Assembly (NCBI GenBank): GCA_963840235.1
Contig: CAWIYC010000002.1
Location: 124,001-188,000, forward strand
From: JBBRHQ01 sp963840235
GTDB taxonomy: Bacteria; Actinomycetota; Thermoleophilia; Solirubrobacterales; 70-9
Reading direction: 5' to 3'
DNA length: 64,000 nt
A program made the translations under genes and the position numbers. Under the pieces are notes generated by a model. The model saw only the letters and a list, made by a program, of their open reading frames with translations. It did no database searches and was not told where the DNA came from. Below, piece by piece: positions 24,015-31,485 of the stretch (its first letter is position 1; every line of letters begins with the position of its first letter).

Positions 24015-24566
24015 CTAGCCCGCCTCTTCGCCCGCCGGGGTCAGCGCATACCACTGTGCGCCGAACGAGGTGAAGTCGTTGCCGGTGACGTCGCCCGGCT
24101 TCTTGTCGGCGACATACGTATAGAGCGGGTGGCCGGCGTAGGTGACCTGCGTGGTCCCGTCCGTGCGCTTCGTCGTACCCAGCTTCGAGGCCTCGGCCCC
24201 CTTGGTCGCTTTGGGTGCGCCCGGGGTCAGCAGCGGCGGCCAGACCTTCGCGCAGCCGCCGTAGCACGACGACTTCGTCCCCTTGTCCTTGTGGAAGTCA
24301 TAGAGCGTGAAGCCCCTCGAGTTGACGATGATCTTTCCGAGCTTGGCGTTGTCGGCGACCGCGACGACTCCGTCGCCGCCGGAGGTCGTCGCGCTCGCGC
24401 CCGGCGTTGTCGTCGAGCTGGTCGAGGATCCGCCGCCGCCGGAGCCGTAGAGGTTGCCACCTCCGGTGCCGCTGCTGGTCGTATCGCTGCTCGAGCCGCA
24501 GCCGGCGACTGCCAGGACGGCGCCGACCGCGAAAACTGCGGTTGCCGCGGTGATGGTTCTTCTCAT
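24015..24566 (-). CDS. lipoprotein of the COG4315 type (YxxxD repeat)
   Basis: The 183-residue protein has a lipobox LAVAGC (lipidated Cys23) after a Sec signal peptide, a low-complexity Gly/Ser/Thr linker (about 24-65), and a domain with the repeated pattern FTLYDFHKDKG and HPLYTYVADKKPGD. These Y-x-(F/Y/W)-x-x-D motifs define COG4315, whose function is unknown. CYGGCAKVWPPL may contain a disulfide. Its start overlaps the stop codon of the anti-sigma factor gene (ATGA), so it is part of an envelope-stress-like operon and may be in its signal path. Confidence 0.82.
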   Translation of the reverse strand: MRRTITAATAVFAVGAVLAVAGCGSSSDTTSSGTGGGNLYGSGGGGSSTSSTTTPGASATTSGGDGVVAVADNAKLGKIIVNSRGFTLYDFHKDKGTKSSCYGGCAKVWPPLLTPGAPKATKGAEASKLGTTKRTDGTTQVTYAGHPLYTYVADKKPGDVTGNDFTSFGAQWYALTPAGEEAG

Positions 24567-25246
24567 GTGGCCTCCTTGGTGGCCTGCTGGTCTGGGACTG
24601 GCTGGATGAAGGTGCGTGCGCCCGCATCAACGCCGACGGCCGCGGCCCGGGAGAGGTCGAGCGCCGAGCTGAGGACCGCGTCGGAGTCCCCGCCGTAGCG
24701 ATAGCGGAAGGTGCCCACCGGGACCCGGGCCCCGTCGTTTCGGCGCAGGAAGACCCGGCAGAGCGTTCCGGAGCGGATGCCGCTCACCTCCATTCGGATC
24801 TCCGTACCGAACGGCTTGGGCTCGAGCGAGGCGGCGATCTCGACCCCTGGGGGAACCGAGCTGAAGACCACCCGCTGCGAGGGCTCGCTCCCGCCCCCAC
24901 CCGGGAAGACGAAAATCGCCAGAGCGGTTGCGACGGCCGCGGCGGTGCCGCCGAAGGCGAGGCCGATCCGGAAGCCGCGCCTGCGCCGCCGGGTCCTGCG
25001 CTCGGCGGCAATGGTCCCGGCGATCCGGCCGCCGAGGTCCGGTGGAGGCACCGGCACGGTGTCGAGCCGCCCGGGATCGGCCAGCGGCAGCAGCCGCGCA
25101 ACCGGCTCCAGCGAAGCGACCTCGGCGCTGCAGCCGGGGCAGCCCTCGATGTGGGCCTCGAGCGCAGCGCGCTCCCGATCGGGGAGCTGGTCGAGCACGT
25201 AGAGGCCGAGCTCCTCGCGCCGGTCCCTGCATCCCTCAGCCGTCAT
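24563..25246 (-). CDS. anti-sigma factor with zinc-finger (ZAS) domain and membrane anchor
   Basis: The 227-residue protein has an N-terminal ZAS motif, C6 and H32-x3-C36-x2-C39, which holds the sigma factor. A single membrane helix follows at about 91-112 (FRIGLAFGGTAAAVATALAI), after an arginine-rich segment that would stay inside. The outer domain of about 100 residues has a beta-rich fold (RskA-like). The ATG at 25246 overlaps the sigma gene by 11 bp, as is usual for coupled sigma/anti-sigma pairs. It presumably keeps the ECF factor inactive at the membrane until a signal, perhaps via regulated proteolysis. Confidence 0.87.
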   Translation of the reverse strand: MTAEGCRDRREELGLYVLDQLPDRERAALEAHIEGCPGCSAEVASLEPVARLLPLADPGRLDTVPVPPPDLGGRIAGTIAAERRTRRRRRGFRIGLAFGGTAAAVATALAIFVFPGGGGSEPSQRVVFSSVPPGVEIAASLEPKPFGTEIRMEVSGIRSGTLCRVFLRRNDGARVPVGTFRYRYGGDSDAVLSSALDLSRAAAVGVDAGARTFIQPVPDQQATKEAT

Positions 25247-25745
25247 ATCCCATCTCCTCGAGGACGTTGCGAAGCGCTCGCAGGCCGTAGTAGACGCGGC
25301 TCTTGACGGTTCCGAGCGGGATGCCAAGCTCAGTGGCGACTTCTGCGTGTGGGCGGCCACGGAAGTAGGTCTCGACGATCACTCGCCGGTGCTCGCCGCC
25401 GATCCTGCGCAGGGCCTCCTCGACCTGCCAGGCGAGCAGCGCATCGTCTAGCGGGTCCACCGAGGGCTCCGGTCCTTCAGCTGCGACCCGGGGGCGGGCG
25501 GCGCGGGCGCGCCCGAGATCGATGACGACGTTGCGGAGGATCGCGAACAGCCAGGTCCGCAGCGAGCCGATCTGCGGGTCGAAGCGGTCTCCCGCCCGCC
25601 ACGCGCGCAGGAAGGTCTCCTGGACTGCCTCCTCGGCCAGGCCGGCGTCGCCAAGTGACCGAACGGCGAACCCGTAGAGCTCGCCCGAGTGCGCGGCGTA
25701 GGCCTCGCGCACGCCCTGCTCGCCGCTCAGTGCTCCGGCGGCCAT
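25236..25745 (-). CDS. ECF-type RNA polymerase sigma factor (RpoE/SigK-like)
   Basis: The 169-residue protein contains sigma region 2 (AYAAHSGELYGFAVRSLGDA to RTWLFAILRNVVIDLGRAR) and region 4 (ALRRIGGEHRRVIVETYFRG, then EVATELGIPLGTVKSRVYYG), joined by a short linker rich in Ala, Arg and Pro. Region 3 is missing, as expected for group IV. It is first in an operon with its anti-sigma factor and a lipoprotein. TGAACC (25814-25809) and CGTA (25792-25789), 16 nt apart, lie upstream and could be an autoregulated ECF promoter. Confidence 0.9.
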   Translation of the reverse strand: MAAGALSGEQGVREAYAAHSGELYGFAVRSLGDAGLAEEAVQETFLRAWRAGDRFDPQIGSLRTWLFAILRNVVIDLGRARAARPRVAAEGPEPSVDPLDDALLAWQVEEALRRIGGEHRRVIVETYFRGRPHAEVATELGIPLGTVKSRVYYGLRALRNVLEEMGYDG

Positions 25746-25788
25746 GCTCCTATTGTCCCGGGCTGGGTCGAATCAAGTCGCCTGGGGG

Positions 25789-25814
25789 TACGGACGGGCG
25801 GCGGGGTGGGTTCA
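25789..25814 (-). promoter_or_regulatory. possible ECF-type promoter of the sigma operon
   Basis: TGAACC (25814-25809) and CGTA (25792-25789) on the minus strand, 16 nt apart, resemble the -35 and -10 of ECF-dependent promoters. The match is loose. Confidence 0.3.
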
Positions 25815-25906
25815 GGGACCGCGGGCGCGGTGCCGGAGCCCTGGATAACCAGCACCCAAACGGCCGCGAGGCCGGGGCGCCGCGGCGTTTGGTGCGAGAC
25901 AGTGCC

Positions 25907-25935
25907 CCCGGTGCCGGCGGGTAGCCGGCACCGGG
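25907..25935 (-). terminator. perfect 12-bp hairpin after the DUF5679 gene
   Basis: CCCGGTGCCGGC and GCCGGCACCGGG flank a 5-nt loop, 22 bp after the DUF5679 stop codon. A second, bulged hairpin with GCACCCAAACG/CGTTTGGTGC arms lies at 25852-25895. Together they separate this gene from the sigma operon. The 212-bp gap 25746-25957 otherwise shows only the possible ECF promoter. Confidence 0.55.
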
Positions 25936-25957
25936 AGGCGGCAGCTTCAGAGGTCGG

Positions 25958-26104
25958 CTAGGAGAGCTTGCCGATCTTGAAGATCTTGGTGCCGCAGTCG
26001 GGGCACGTCCCTTGGATCGCCGGGCGGCCATTCTTCATGGTCACCTGCTGGGGATCCTTGATCTCGACCTTCTTGCGCTCCTTGACGCAGTATCCCTCGG
26101 GCAT
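25958..26104 (-). CDS. small zinc-ribbon-like protein (DUF5679)
   Basis: The 48-residue protein starts MPEGYCVKERKKVEIKD and ends CPDCGTKIFKIGKLS. This is the DUF5679 pattern, a small treble-clef or ribbon protein with unknown role. The C-terminal CxxC (C34, C37) is intact, but the N-terminal pair is C6-V-K-E, so the fourth cysteine is replaced by Glu9. ATG 26104 is preceded by the strong ribosome-binding site GAAAGGAGGG, in contrast to the many leaderless genes here, which suggests high expression. Confidence 0.82.
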   Translation of the reverse strand: MPEGYCVKERKKVEIKDPQQVTMKNGRPAIQGTCPDCGTKIFKIGKLS

Positions 26105-26287
26105 TTGAGGGCCCTCCTTTCGCTGCCGCTTCGCGGCAAAGCTCACGGTTGCCCGCGAGGTCGGATTGCGGCGAATGTAACGCAGGGTGAGGACGATCCG
26201 CACGCATGGCTGTGCGGATCGTCACAAACTACTCGACCGTCTAGCCTTTCGCCCTCCGCAACCGCCACGCGCCAAGGAGAGCTCTGC

Positions 26288-27457
26288 ATGCCCGAAGCAG
26301 TGATCGTCGACACCGTTCGCACCCCGATCGGCCGCGCCTTCAAGGGATCGCTGGCCCAGCTCCGCCCCGACGAGATGGGCGCCCTTGCGGTGGACGCGCT
26401 GCTCGAGCGCAACCCCGAGGTGGACCCGGCCTCGGTCGAGGACCTGTTCTGCGGCTGCGGAATGCCGCAGGGGCTTCAGGCGTTCAACATCGGCCGGATC
26501 ATCTCGCTGCTCTCCGAGAAGCTGCCGCAGAGCGTCAACGGCGTCACGGTCTCCCGCTACTGCTCGTCCAGCCTCGACGCGATCCGCCATGCCGGCAACG
26601 CGATCAAGGCGGGGGAGGGCGACACCTACATCGCCGGCGGGGTCGAGTGGGTGAGCCGCTACAACGAGCGCACCGAGCCGGCGGGCGAGGCCGACCAGAA
26701 CGAGAACCTCAAGGGCAACGACGGGCAGCCCGACGCCTACATCGCGATGGGCCACACCGCCGTCAACGTCGCCAAGCGCTACGAGGTCAGCCGCGCCGAC
26801 ATGGACAAGTTCGCGCAGCGCTCGCAGGAGCTGGCGGTCGCTTCCCAGGAGGACGGGTTCTTCGACCGCGAGATCGTCCCGGTGGAGCTCCCCGACGGCA
26901 CCGAGGTCGCCAGGGACGATGGCCCCCGGGCGAGCTCGACCCTGGAGAAGCTCTCCCAGCTTGACGAGGCCTTCCCCGAGGCGGGTGGCGGCGGGGTCAC
27001 CGCCGGCAACTCATGCCCGCTCAACGATGGCGCCGCCGCGGTGTTGCTGATGAGCGGCGAGAAGGCGAAGGCACTGGGACTGACGCCGCGCGCCCGCATC
27101 ATCACCGCCGCCACCTACGGCAACGAGCCCGAGTACATGGGCGTCGCCCCGATCGGCGCGATCAAGAAGGTCCTTGACCGGGCGGGGATGACGATCGGTG
27201 ACGTCGGGGCGGTCGAGCTCAACGAGGCCTTTGCCGCGCAGGTGATCCCGATCATGGACGAGTGCGACATCCCGCTGGAGAAGCTCAACACCCACGGCGG
27301 GGCGATCGCCCTCGGGCACCCGTTCGGGATGACCGGGGCCCGGATCATGGGAACCCTGCTCAACGTGCTCGAGACCGACGACCACCAGGTCGGGCTGGAG
27401 ACGATGTGCGTCGCGGGCGGCCAGGGCAAGGCGATGATCGTCGAGCGCCTGAACTGA
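26288..27457 (+). CDS. acetyl-CoA C-acyltransferase (thiolase)
   Basis: The 389-residue protein is a thiolase with nucleophile Cys92 in VSRYCSSSLDAIRHAG, His344 in ALGHPFGMTGAR and the second catalytic Cys374 in CVAGGQGKAMI. Both Cys and the His are in place, so it should form or split beta-ketoacyl-CoA. The N-terminus EAVIVDTVRTPIGRAFKGSL is like FadA-type degradative enzymes. ATG 26288 follows an AAGGAG Shine-Dalgarno, and TAGCCT about 40 nt upstream may be the -10. It stands alone, with DUF4126 downstream. Confidence 0.92.
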   Translation: MPEAVIVDTVRTPIGRAFKGSLAQLRPDEMGALAVDALLERNPEVDPASVEDLFCGCGMPQGLQAFNIGRIISLLSEKLPQSVNGVTVSRYCSSSLDAIRHAGNAIKAGEGDTYIAGGVEWVSRYNERTEPAGEADQNENLKGNDGQPDAYIAMGHTAVNVAKRYEVSRADMDKFAQRSQELAVASQEDGFFDREIVPVELPDGTEVARDDGPRASSTLEKLSQLDEAFPEAGGGGVTAGNSCPLNDGAAAVLLMSGEKAKALGLTPRARIITAATYGNEPEYMGVAPIGAIKKVLDRAGMTIGDVGAVELNEAFAAQVIPIMDECDIPLEKLNTHGGAIALGHPFGMTGARIMGTLLNVLETDDHQVGLETMCVAGGQGKAMIVERLN

Positions 27458-27494
27458 TCCGGCGGCCGGCTCGCCGGCCCGGGCATGATCTGAG

Positions 27495-28085
27495 ATGGAC
27501 ATAGGGGCGACGCTCTTCAGCACCGGTTGGGCGTCGGGCGTCAACGCCTACGCGACCGTGGCGCTGCTGGGGATCCTCGGCCGGACCGGCGCCGCCGAGG
27601 TGCCCGAGCCGCTGACCGGCAACCTGGTGATCGGGATCGCCCTGGCGATGTTCGCAGTCGAGTTCGTCACCGACAAGGTCGCCTACGTGGACAGCGCCTG
27701 GGACAGCGTTCACACGCTGGTCAGGCCGGCGATCGGGGCCTGGCTCGGTTCGCTCTTCGCCGGCCAGGACGGCGGCGACGTCAGCCAGGCCATGGGCGCT
27801 GTCGGCGCCGGCGGCACGGCCCTTGCCAGCCACGGGGTCAAGGCCGGTCTCCGCCTTCTCATCAACACCATGCCGGAGCCGTTCAGCAACATCGCCGTCA
27901 GCCTCACCGAGGACGGGCTCGTCGCCACCGTAATCGCCTTCTGGGTCAACAATCCCGTGCTCGCCTTTGCCATTGCCGCAACCCTGCTGCTGGCCGGGAT
28001 CATCGTTCTGGTCGTCCTCTACCGGCGTCTGATCGCCGCGATCAGGCGGCTGCGCGAGAAACGCCGAGGCGGTCCCGGGCGTTAG
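27495..28085 (+). CDS. DUF4126 family membrane protein
   Basis: The 196-residue protein has four or five membrane helices and the DUF4126 hallmarks: WASGVNAYATVALLGILGR at the start, FAVEFVTDKVAYVDSAWDSV (about 51-70) with the conserved DK..Y.D..WD, and SHGVKAGLRLLINTMPEPFS (about 113-132). The function is not known. ATG 27495 lies 37 bp after the thiolase stop, and no separate strong promoter is seen, so it may be co-transcribed. Confidence 0.85.
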   Translation: MDIGATLFSTGWASGVNAYATVALLGILGRTGAAEVPEPLTGNLVIGIALAMFAVEFVTDKVAYVDSAWDSVHTLVRPAIGAWLGSLFAGQDGGDVSQAMGAVGAGGTALASHGVKAGLRLLINTMPEPFSNIAVSLTEDGLVATVIAFWVNNPVLAFAIAATLLLAGIIVLVVLYRRLIAAIRRLREKRRGGPGR

Positions 28086-28117
28086 TGTCCTTGCGCCATC
28101 TGCAGAGGAGGGGAATC

Positions 28118-28519
28118 TTGAGGCTCAGACATTGGTCATCGGTTGCACTGGTCGCGATCCTGGCGGTCGTCCTCGTGGCGTCAGCCCAGGCCGACTCGAG
28201 GAGCTACTGGAACACGATCTCGATCACCTTCCGCTCGGTGCCCGCCGGCGACAGCTTCAGCGGCCGGGTGCGTTCGGCCAAGCCCGCCTGCCGGCGCGGG
28301 CGCAAGGTCGTCATCTTCCGCAAGCGCTCAGGCGCGGATGAGCGGATCCGGGCCGCCAGGAGCCGTCGGGGAGGAAGATGGGAGGCGATACCGCCGGGCG
28401 GCAAGGCCGGCGCCGGCCACTACTACGCGCTGATGCGGCGGAAGGTGCTGAGCACCGGCGCCGAGTACCGCGAGTGCGCGCCGGTGACGACCAGTGACGT
28501 CGAGGTGAAGCGGCACTAG
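28118..28519 (+). CDS. secreted small protein, unknown function
   Basis: The 133-residue protein starts at TTG 28118 after the Shine-Dalgarno GAGGAGGGG. Residues 8-26 form a signal peptide (SSVALVAILAVVLVASAQAD, cleavage near A24). The mature part is basic and has SFSGRVRSAKPACRRGRKVV, a pattern seen in short actinobacterial surface proteins where a constant CxxGRxVxxxR segment is followed by a beta-rich end. One pair of cysteines (CRRGR and ECAPV) could form a disulfide. No enzymatic motif is seen. Confidence 0.62.
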   Translation: MRLRHWSSVALVAILAVVLVASAQADSRSYWNTISITFRSVPAGDSFSGRVRSAKPACRRGRKVVIFRKRSGADERIRAARSRRGGRWEAIPPGGKAGAGHYYALMRRKVLSTGAEYRECAPVTTSDVEVKRH

Positions 28520-28561
28520 CCGGGTCGGGCGCAGGCGGGCGGAGGCTGCCGCGGCCTCCAA

Positions 28562-28579
28562 TACACTTGAGCAATCAAG
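28562..28579 (+). promoter_or_regulatory. -10 hexamer and palindromic operator of marR
   Basis: TACACT (28562-28567) is followed by the palindrome CTTGA-GCAA-TCAAG (28566-28579), which covers the expected transcription start. An in-frame ATC codon lies 6 nt after the hexamer. Confidence 0.5.
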
Positions 28580-28612
28580 CAAGTCTCCGAACAGCGGGCG
28601 CCCGCAGCCTGG

Positions 28613-29038
28613 GTGGACTTCCTTCGCGCGCACGCGGCCATCACCCGCGAGCTCGACCTCTCGATGCGCGACCGGCACGACCTCAGCCTGAACGAGTACG
28701 AGGTGCTGCTGCAGCTGTGGCTGGCCGAGGACCGGCGCCTGCGCCGGGTGGATCTCGCCGAGCGGCTCCTGATCACGCAGGGAGGAGTGACCCGACTGCT
28801 CGCCGGCCTCGAGCGCGAGGGCCTGGTCGAACGTGTGCCGTGCGCCGATGACGGCCGTGTCGTCTATGCCCATCTGACCGCTGCCGGTCACCGGCGCCTG
28901 GAGGCCGCCCGCCGCGACCATCTGGTGGAGGTCGAGCGCCTGTTCGGCGATCGCTACAGCGCCGGCGAGCTGACCACCCTCGGGGATCTGCTCTCGCGCC
29001 TACCCCACCAGGTCCCGCCCGGCCGAACTCAACCTTAG
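28613..29038 (+). CDS. MarR family transcriptional regulator
   Basis: The protein has 141 residues from GTG 28613. The MarR core is clear: DLSLNEYEVLLQLWLAEDRR, RVDLAERLLITQGGVTRLLA (recognition helix) and the wing VERVPCADDGRVVYAHLTAAG. GTG 28613 cuts into the first helix (the usual AAW-VDFLRAHA). The frame remains open upstream to 28571 with no ATG, GTG or TTG; an ATC at 28574 lies exactly 6 nt after a TACACT hexamer and would add 13 residues. A one-base deletion in CCC at 28601-28603 would instead join the frame to TTG 28567. Probably autoregulated by the palindrome at its promoter. Confidence 0.82.
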   Translation: MDFLRAHAAITRELDLSMRDRHDLSLNEYEVLLQLWLAEDRRLRRVDLAERLLITQGGVTRLLAGLEREGLVERVPCADDGRVVYAHLTAAGHRRLEAARRDHLVEVERLFGDRYSAGELTTLGDLLSRLPHQVPPGRTQP

Positions 29039-29109
29039 GCACGCAATGGGTACGTAAGGTGCATTTCGGCCGCAAGGGCGGGTCCGGTCGGGGCGGCAGA
29101 ATAGGGCCA

Positions 29110-30363
29110 ATGTCCGAGGCGAGAGAGAGGTCGCGGGCGCGGCAGGCCCGCCGGGCGGCAGGCCCGCCGGGCAAGTCGAGGCACGCCATCTACCGTCGCC
29201 GGCGCATCGCCGCGATCGGAGTCCTCGCTGTCGTCTTCCTGCTGGCGGTGCTCGTCATCCGTGGCGCCGACAGCGACGCCCCGCAGCTGACGCCGGCCCA
29301 GGCGAAGAAGGTCGCCCGGGCCGAGGACCCGGTCCATTTCACGATGTCGTTCAGCGGCGACATCCTCATCCACTCCTACCTGTGGGAGCGGGCGCTCGCC
29401 AACGGCGGCGGCTCGGAGTACGACTTCGCCCCGATGTTCTCCGAGTTGAAGCCCTACGTAGCCGCTGTGGACCTTGGCGTATGCCACGTCGAGACGCCGA
29501 TGACCTCAAGCGAGCCAGCCAGCTACCCGATCTTCAACACGCCGACCGACCTGGCGGCGGGGATCAAAGCGAGCGGCTGGGACGCCTGCGACACGGCCTC
29601 CAACCACTCTCTCGACCAGGGCCAGTCGGGGGTTGATCAGACCGGCAAGGCGCTTGACCGCCGCGGGGTTCCCCACACCGGCTCCTCGCCCTCGGCTGCC
29701 GCACGCCGCAAGCCGCTGATCCTCGACGCCAACGGGGTCAAGGTCGGCTACCTCGCCTACACCGACTTCACCAACGGCATCCCGCTCCCGCACCCGTGGT
29801 CGGTCAACTATGTCCCCTACGACGAGGCCGTCGCCCCCAAGGTGAAGCGGATTCTTGCCGACGCCAAGCGCGACCGCAGGGCGGGGGCGGAGGCGGTGAT
29901 CGTGACCATGCAGTGGGGCGACGAGAACTCGACCACCCCCAACGACTCCCAGATGGCGCTCGCCAAGGCGCTGACGGCCTCGCCTCTGATCACCGCGATC
30001 GTCGGCCAGGGACCCCACGTGGTGCAGCCGATCGAGAAGATCAACGACAAGTTCGTCGTCTTCAGCGAGGGCAATCTGGTCTCGAACCAGAGCGCCGCCG
30101 CCGGCCTGCCGGCAGAGACCCAGTACGGCCTGGTGGCGGTCCTCCACGGCGTCGCCGACGGCACCGGAGTCCACGTGCAGCGGGTCACCTACGTCCCCAC
30201 CTGGGTGCGACTGACCGACTACGTCGTCCTCCCGGTGGGCGTCGGCCTGAGGACGGACCCCGCCAACGCCTCCAGCCTGCGGGCGGCCTACGACTCGGTG
30301 GTATCGATCGCGGGGCGGGCCAAGGACATCCAGCCGCAGCCGAGGCAGCTGCCACCGGGCTGA
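29110..30363 (+). CDS. CapA family protein (poly-gamma-glutamate capsule-type metallophosphatase fold)
   Basis: The protein has 417 residues from ATG 29110. An Arg-rich N-terminus and one membrane helix (IAAIGVLAVVFLLAVLVIRG, about 34-53) anchor it with the domain outside. The CapA domain shows HFTMSFSGDILIHS (metal Asp), HVETPMTSSE, DTASNHSLDQG, VTMQWGDENS and IVGQGPHVVQP, which map to the metallophosphatase-like sites. CapA proteins act in polyglutamate or polysaccharide handling, but no capB/C neighbours are present, so the role is open. The 3' end carries the first copy of a 35-bp tandem repeat. Confidence 0.82.
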   Translation: MSEARERSRARQARRAAGPPGKSRHAIYRRRRIAAIGVLAVVFLLAVLVIRGADSDAPQLTPAQAKKVARAEDPVHFTMSFSGDILIHSYLWERALANGGGSEYDFAPMFSELKPYVAAVDLGVCHVETPMTSSEPASYPIFNTPTDLAAGIKASGWDACDTASNHSLDQGQSGVDQTGKALDRRGVPHTGSSPSAAARRKPLILDANGVKVGYLAYTDFTNGIPLPHPWSVNYVPYDEAVAPKVKRILADAKRDRRAGAEAVIVTMQWGDENSTTPNDSQMALAKALTASPLITAIVGQGPHVVQPIEKINDKFVVFSEGNLVSNQSAAAGLPAETQYGLVAVLHGVADGTGVHVQRVTYVPTWVRLTDYVVLPVGVGLRTDPANASSLRAAYDSVVSIAGRAKDIQPQPRQLPPG

Positions 30364-30419
30364 CCAGCACCTGAGTGTCTGTCCAGGCAGCTGCCGGCGG
30401 GCCGACCAGCACCTGAGTG
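30343..30419. repeat. 35-bp imperfect tandem duplication, period 42 bp
   Basis: The copies lie at 30343-30377 and 30385-30419 and differ at three positions. Each starts AGGCAGCTGCC and ends ACCAGCACCTGAGTG. The first copy contains the capA stop codon; the second lies in the gap before the convergent AbiEi/DUF559 gene. Confidence 0.8.
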
Positions 30420-30436
30420 GTCGGCGTGTGCCCGTT

Positions 30437-31396
30437 CTACCGGCCGAGCAGAACCTTGAGCGTCGTCTCTACCGCCTCCGGCCCCTCCGTCACCTGCCGC
30501 CAACTGAACCGGACGACTCTCCAGCCCGCCATGGCAAGAACCTGCTCGCGGTGGCGGTCGGCCTCGAAGGCGCGGGGGCTGGAGTGGAAGCGGTATCCGT
30601 CGGTTTCGACGATCAATCGACGCTCGGACCAGAGGAAATCGACCTCGAACGATTCGCCTCCGGCCTCGACCCCTGCGTTGACCCGAGGCACAGGGATACC
30701 AGCCCGCTGGCACAGGTCCAGAAACCGCCGCTCGAGCTCGCTGCGGGTGAACGCCGGCTCGGCGGGAAATTCGGCAAGGGCTGCGCGAAGCGCGGGAACT
30801 CCGCGGTGGCCGATCGCTCGCTCCATCAAGGCCTCCAATTCGTTGCCGTCGAAAAGGCGCAGGCGCTCTGCCTGATCTATGGCCCGAATCAGCGCCGTTG
30901 TGCGGATGACAGTTGCAATATCGAGCAGCGTTCGCGACGGGGTCGTACAGGGAATCCCGCGCAGCCGGGTGATTTCGCGCTCGGTAAGGCTTCCTCCCCT
31001 GTGTGCGTCGATGCCCTCCAGGTTGCGGCCGCGGCGCAGGGGGGAGGAAACGTCGGTCACCGGCCTTTCGCTCTGCCGGATGCCCCAATGCGCTGCGGCT
31101 GAGCGGTGGGAAAGGACGGCTCCCGGTCCGCAGGCGAGGACGGCCGCCATCCACCTGCCCTCGACCGTGAGCAGTGGGTGCCCGACGGCAAATACTCCCC
31201 GGTGCACCCGGTGCAAACGCCCAGCCTCCACCCTGTTGCTGACCGCGCGAGGGCTCAGCCCGCAGGAGCGGAGCTGGCGGCCCGAGACGACTCCGTGCTG
31301 ACGTCGTGCGACCTCGCCCAGGCGCCGGTCTCGAGGCCTGGAAGCATTTCGGCCTCCATGTCGCCGGAAATCGCCCAACCCCTCCATCGGACGCAA
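30437..31396 (-). CDS. AbiEi-type HTH domain fused to DUF559 endonuclease-like domain
   Basis: The 319-residue protein has an N-terminal AbiEi-like winged helix (LGEVARRQHGVVSGRQLRSC, then VEAGRLHRVHRGVFAVG, about 27-75) and a C-terminal DUF559 domain (FEVDFLWSERRLIVETDGYR, about 250-269; VLAMAGWRVVRFSWRQV, about 288-304). The latter is a Vsr/very-short-patch-repair-like fold, with Asp and Glu-x-Asp of a PD-(D/E)xK centre. Such fusions are common in actinobacteria and have been linked to type IV toxin-antitoxin or defence functions without proof. No AbiEii toxin gene is adjacent. The start is uncertain: TTG 31396 or ATG 31387. Confidence 0.8.
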   Translation of the reverse strand: MRPMEGLGDFRRHGGRNASRPRDRRLGEVARRQHGVVSGRQLRSCGLSPRAVSNRVEAGRLHRVHRGVFAVGHPLLTVEGRWMAAVLACGPGAVLSHRSAAAHWGIRQSERPVTDVSSPLRRGRNLEGIDAHRGGSLTEREITRLRGIPCTTPSRTLLDIATVIRTTALIRAIDQAERLRLFDGNELEALMERAIGHRGVPALRAALAEFPAEPAFTRSELERRFLDLCQRAGIPVPRVNAGVEAGGESFEVDFLWSERRLIVETDGYRFHSSPRAFEADRHREQVLAMAGWRVVRFSWRQVTEGPEAVETTLKVLLGR

Positions 31397-31442
31397 AGGG
31401 TGCCGGCCGGCGGGTCAACAGACAACGCAAGATCGTGCCTAA

Positions 31443-31485
31443 AGGCCCGTCGGCCGGCCATCGTGGCCACAGGCCCGTCGGCCGG
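31443..31485. repeat. 15-bp direct repeat between AbiEi/DUF559 and lhgO genes
   Basis: GGCCCGTCGGCCGGC occurs at 31443-31457 and 31471-31485. It lies just past the lhgO stop codon and can pair in several ways, so it may serve as the lhgO terminator. Confidence 0.5.
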
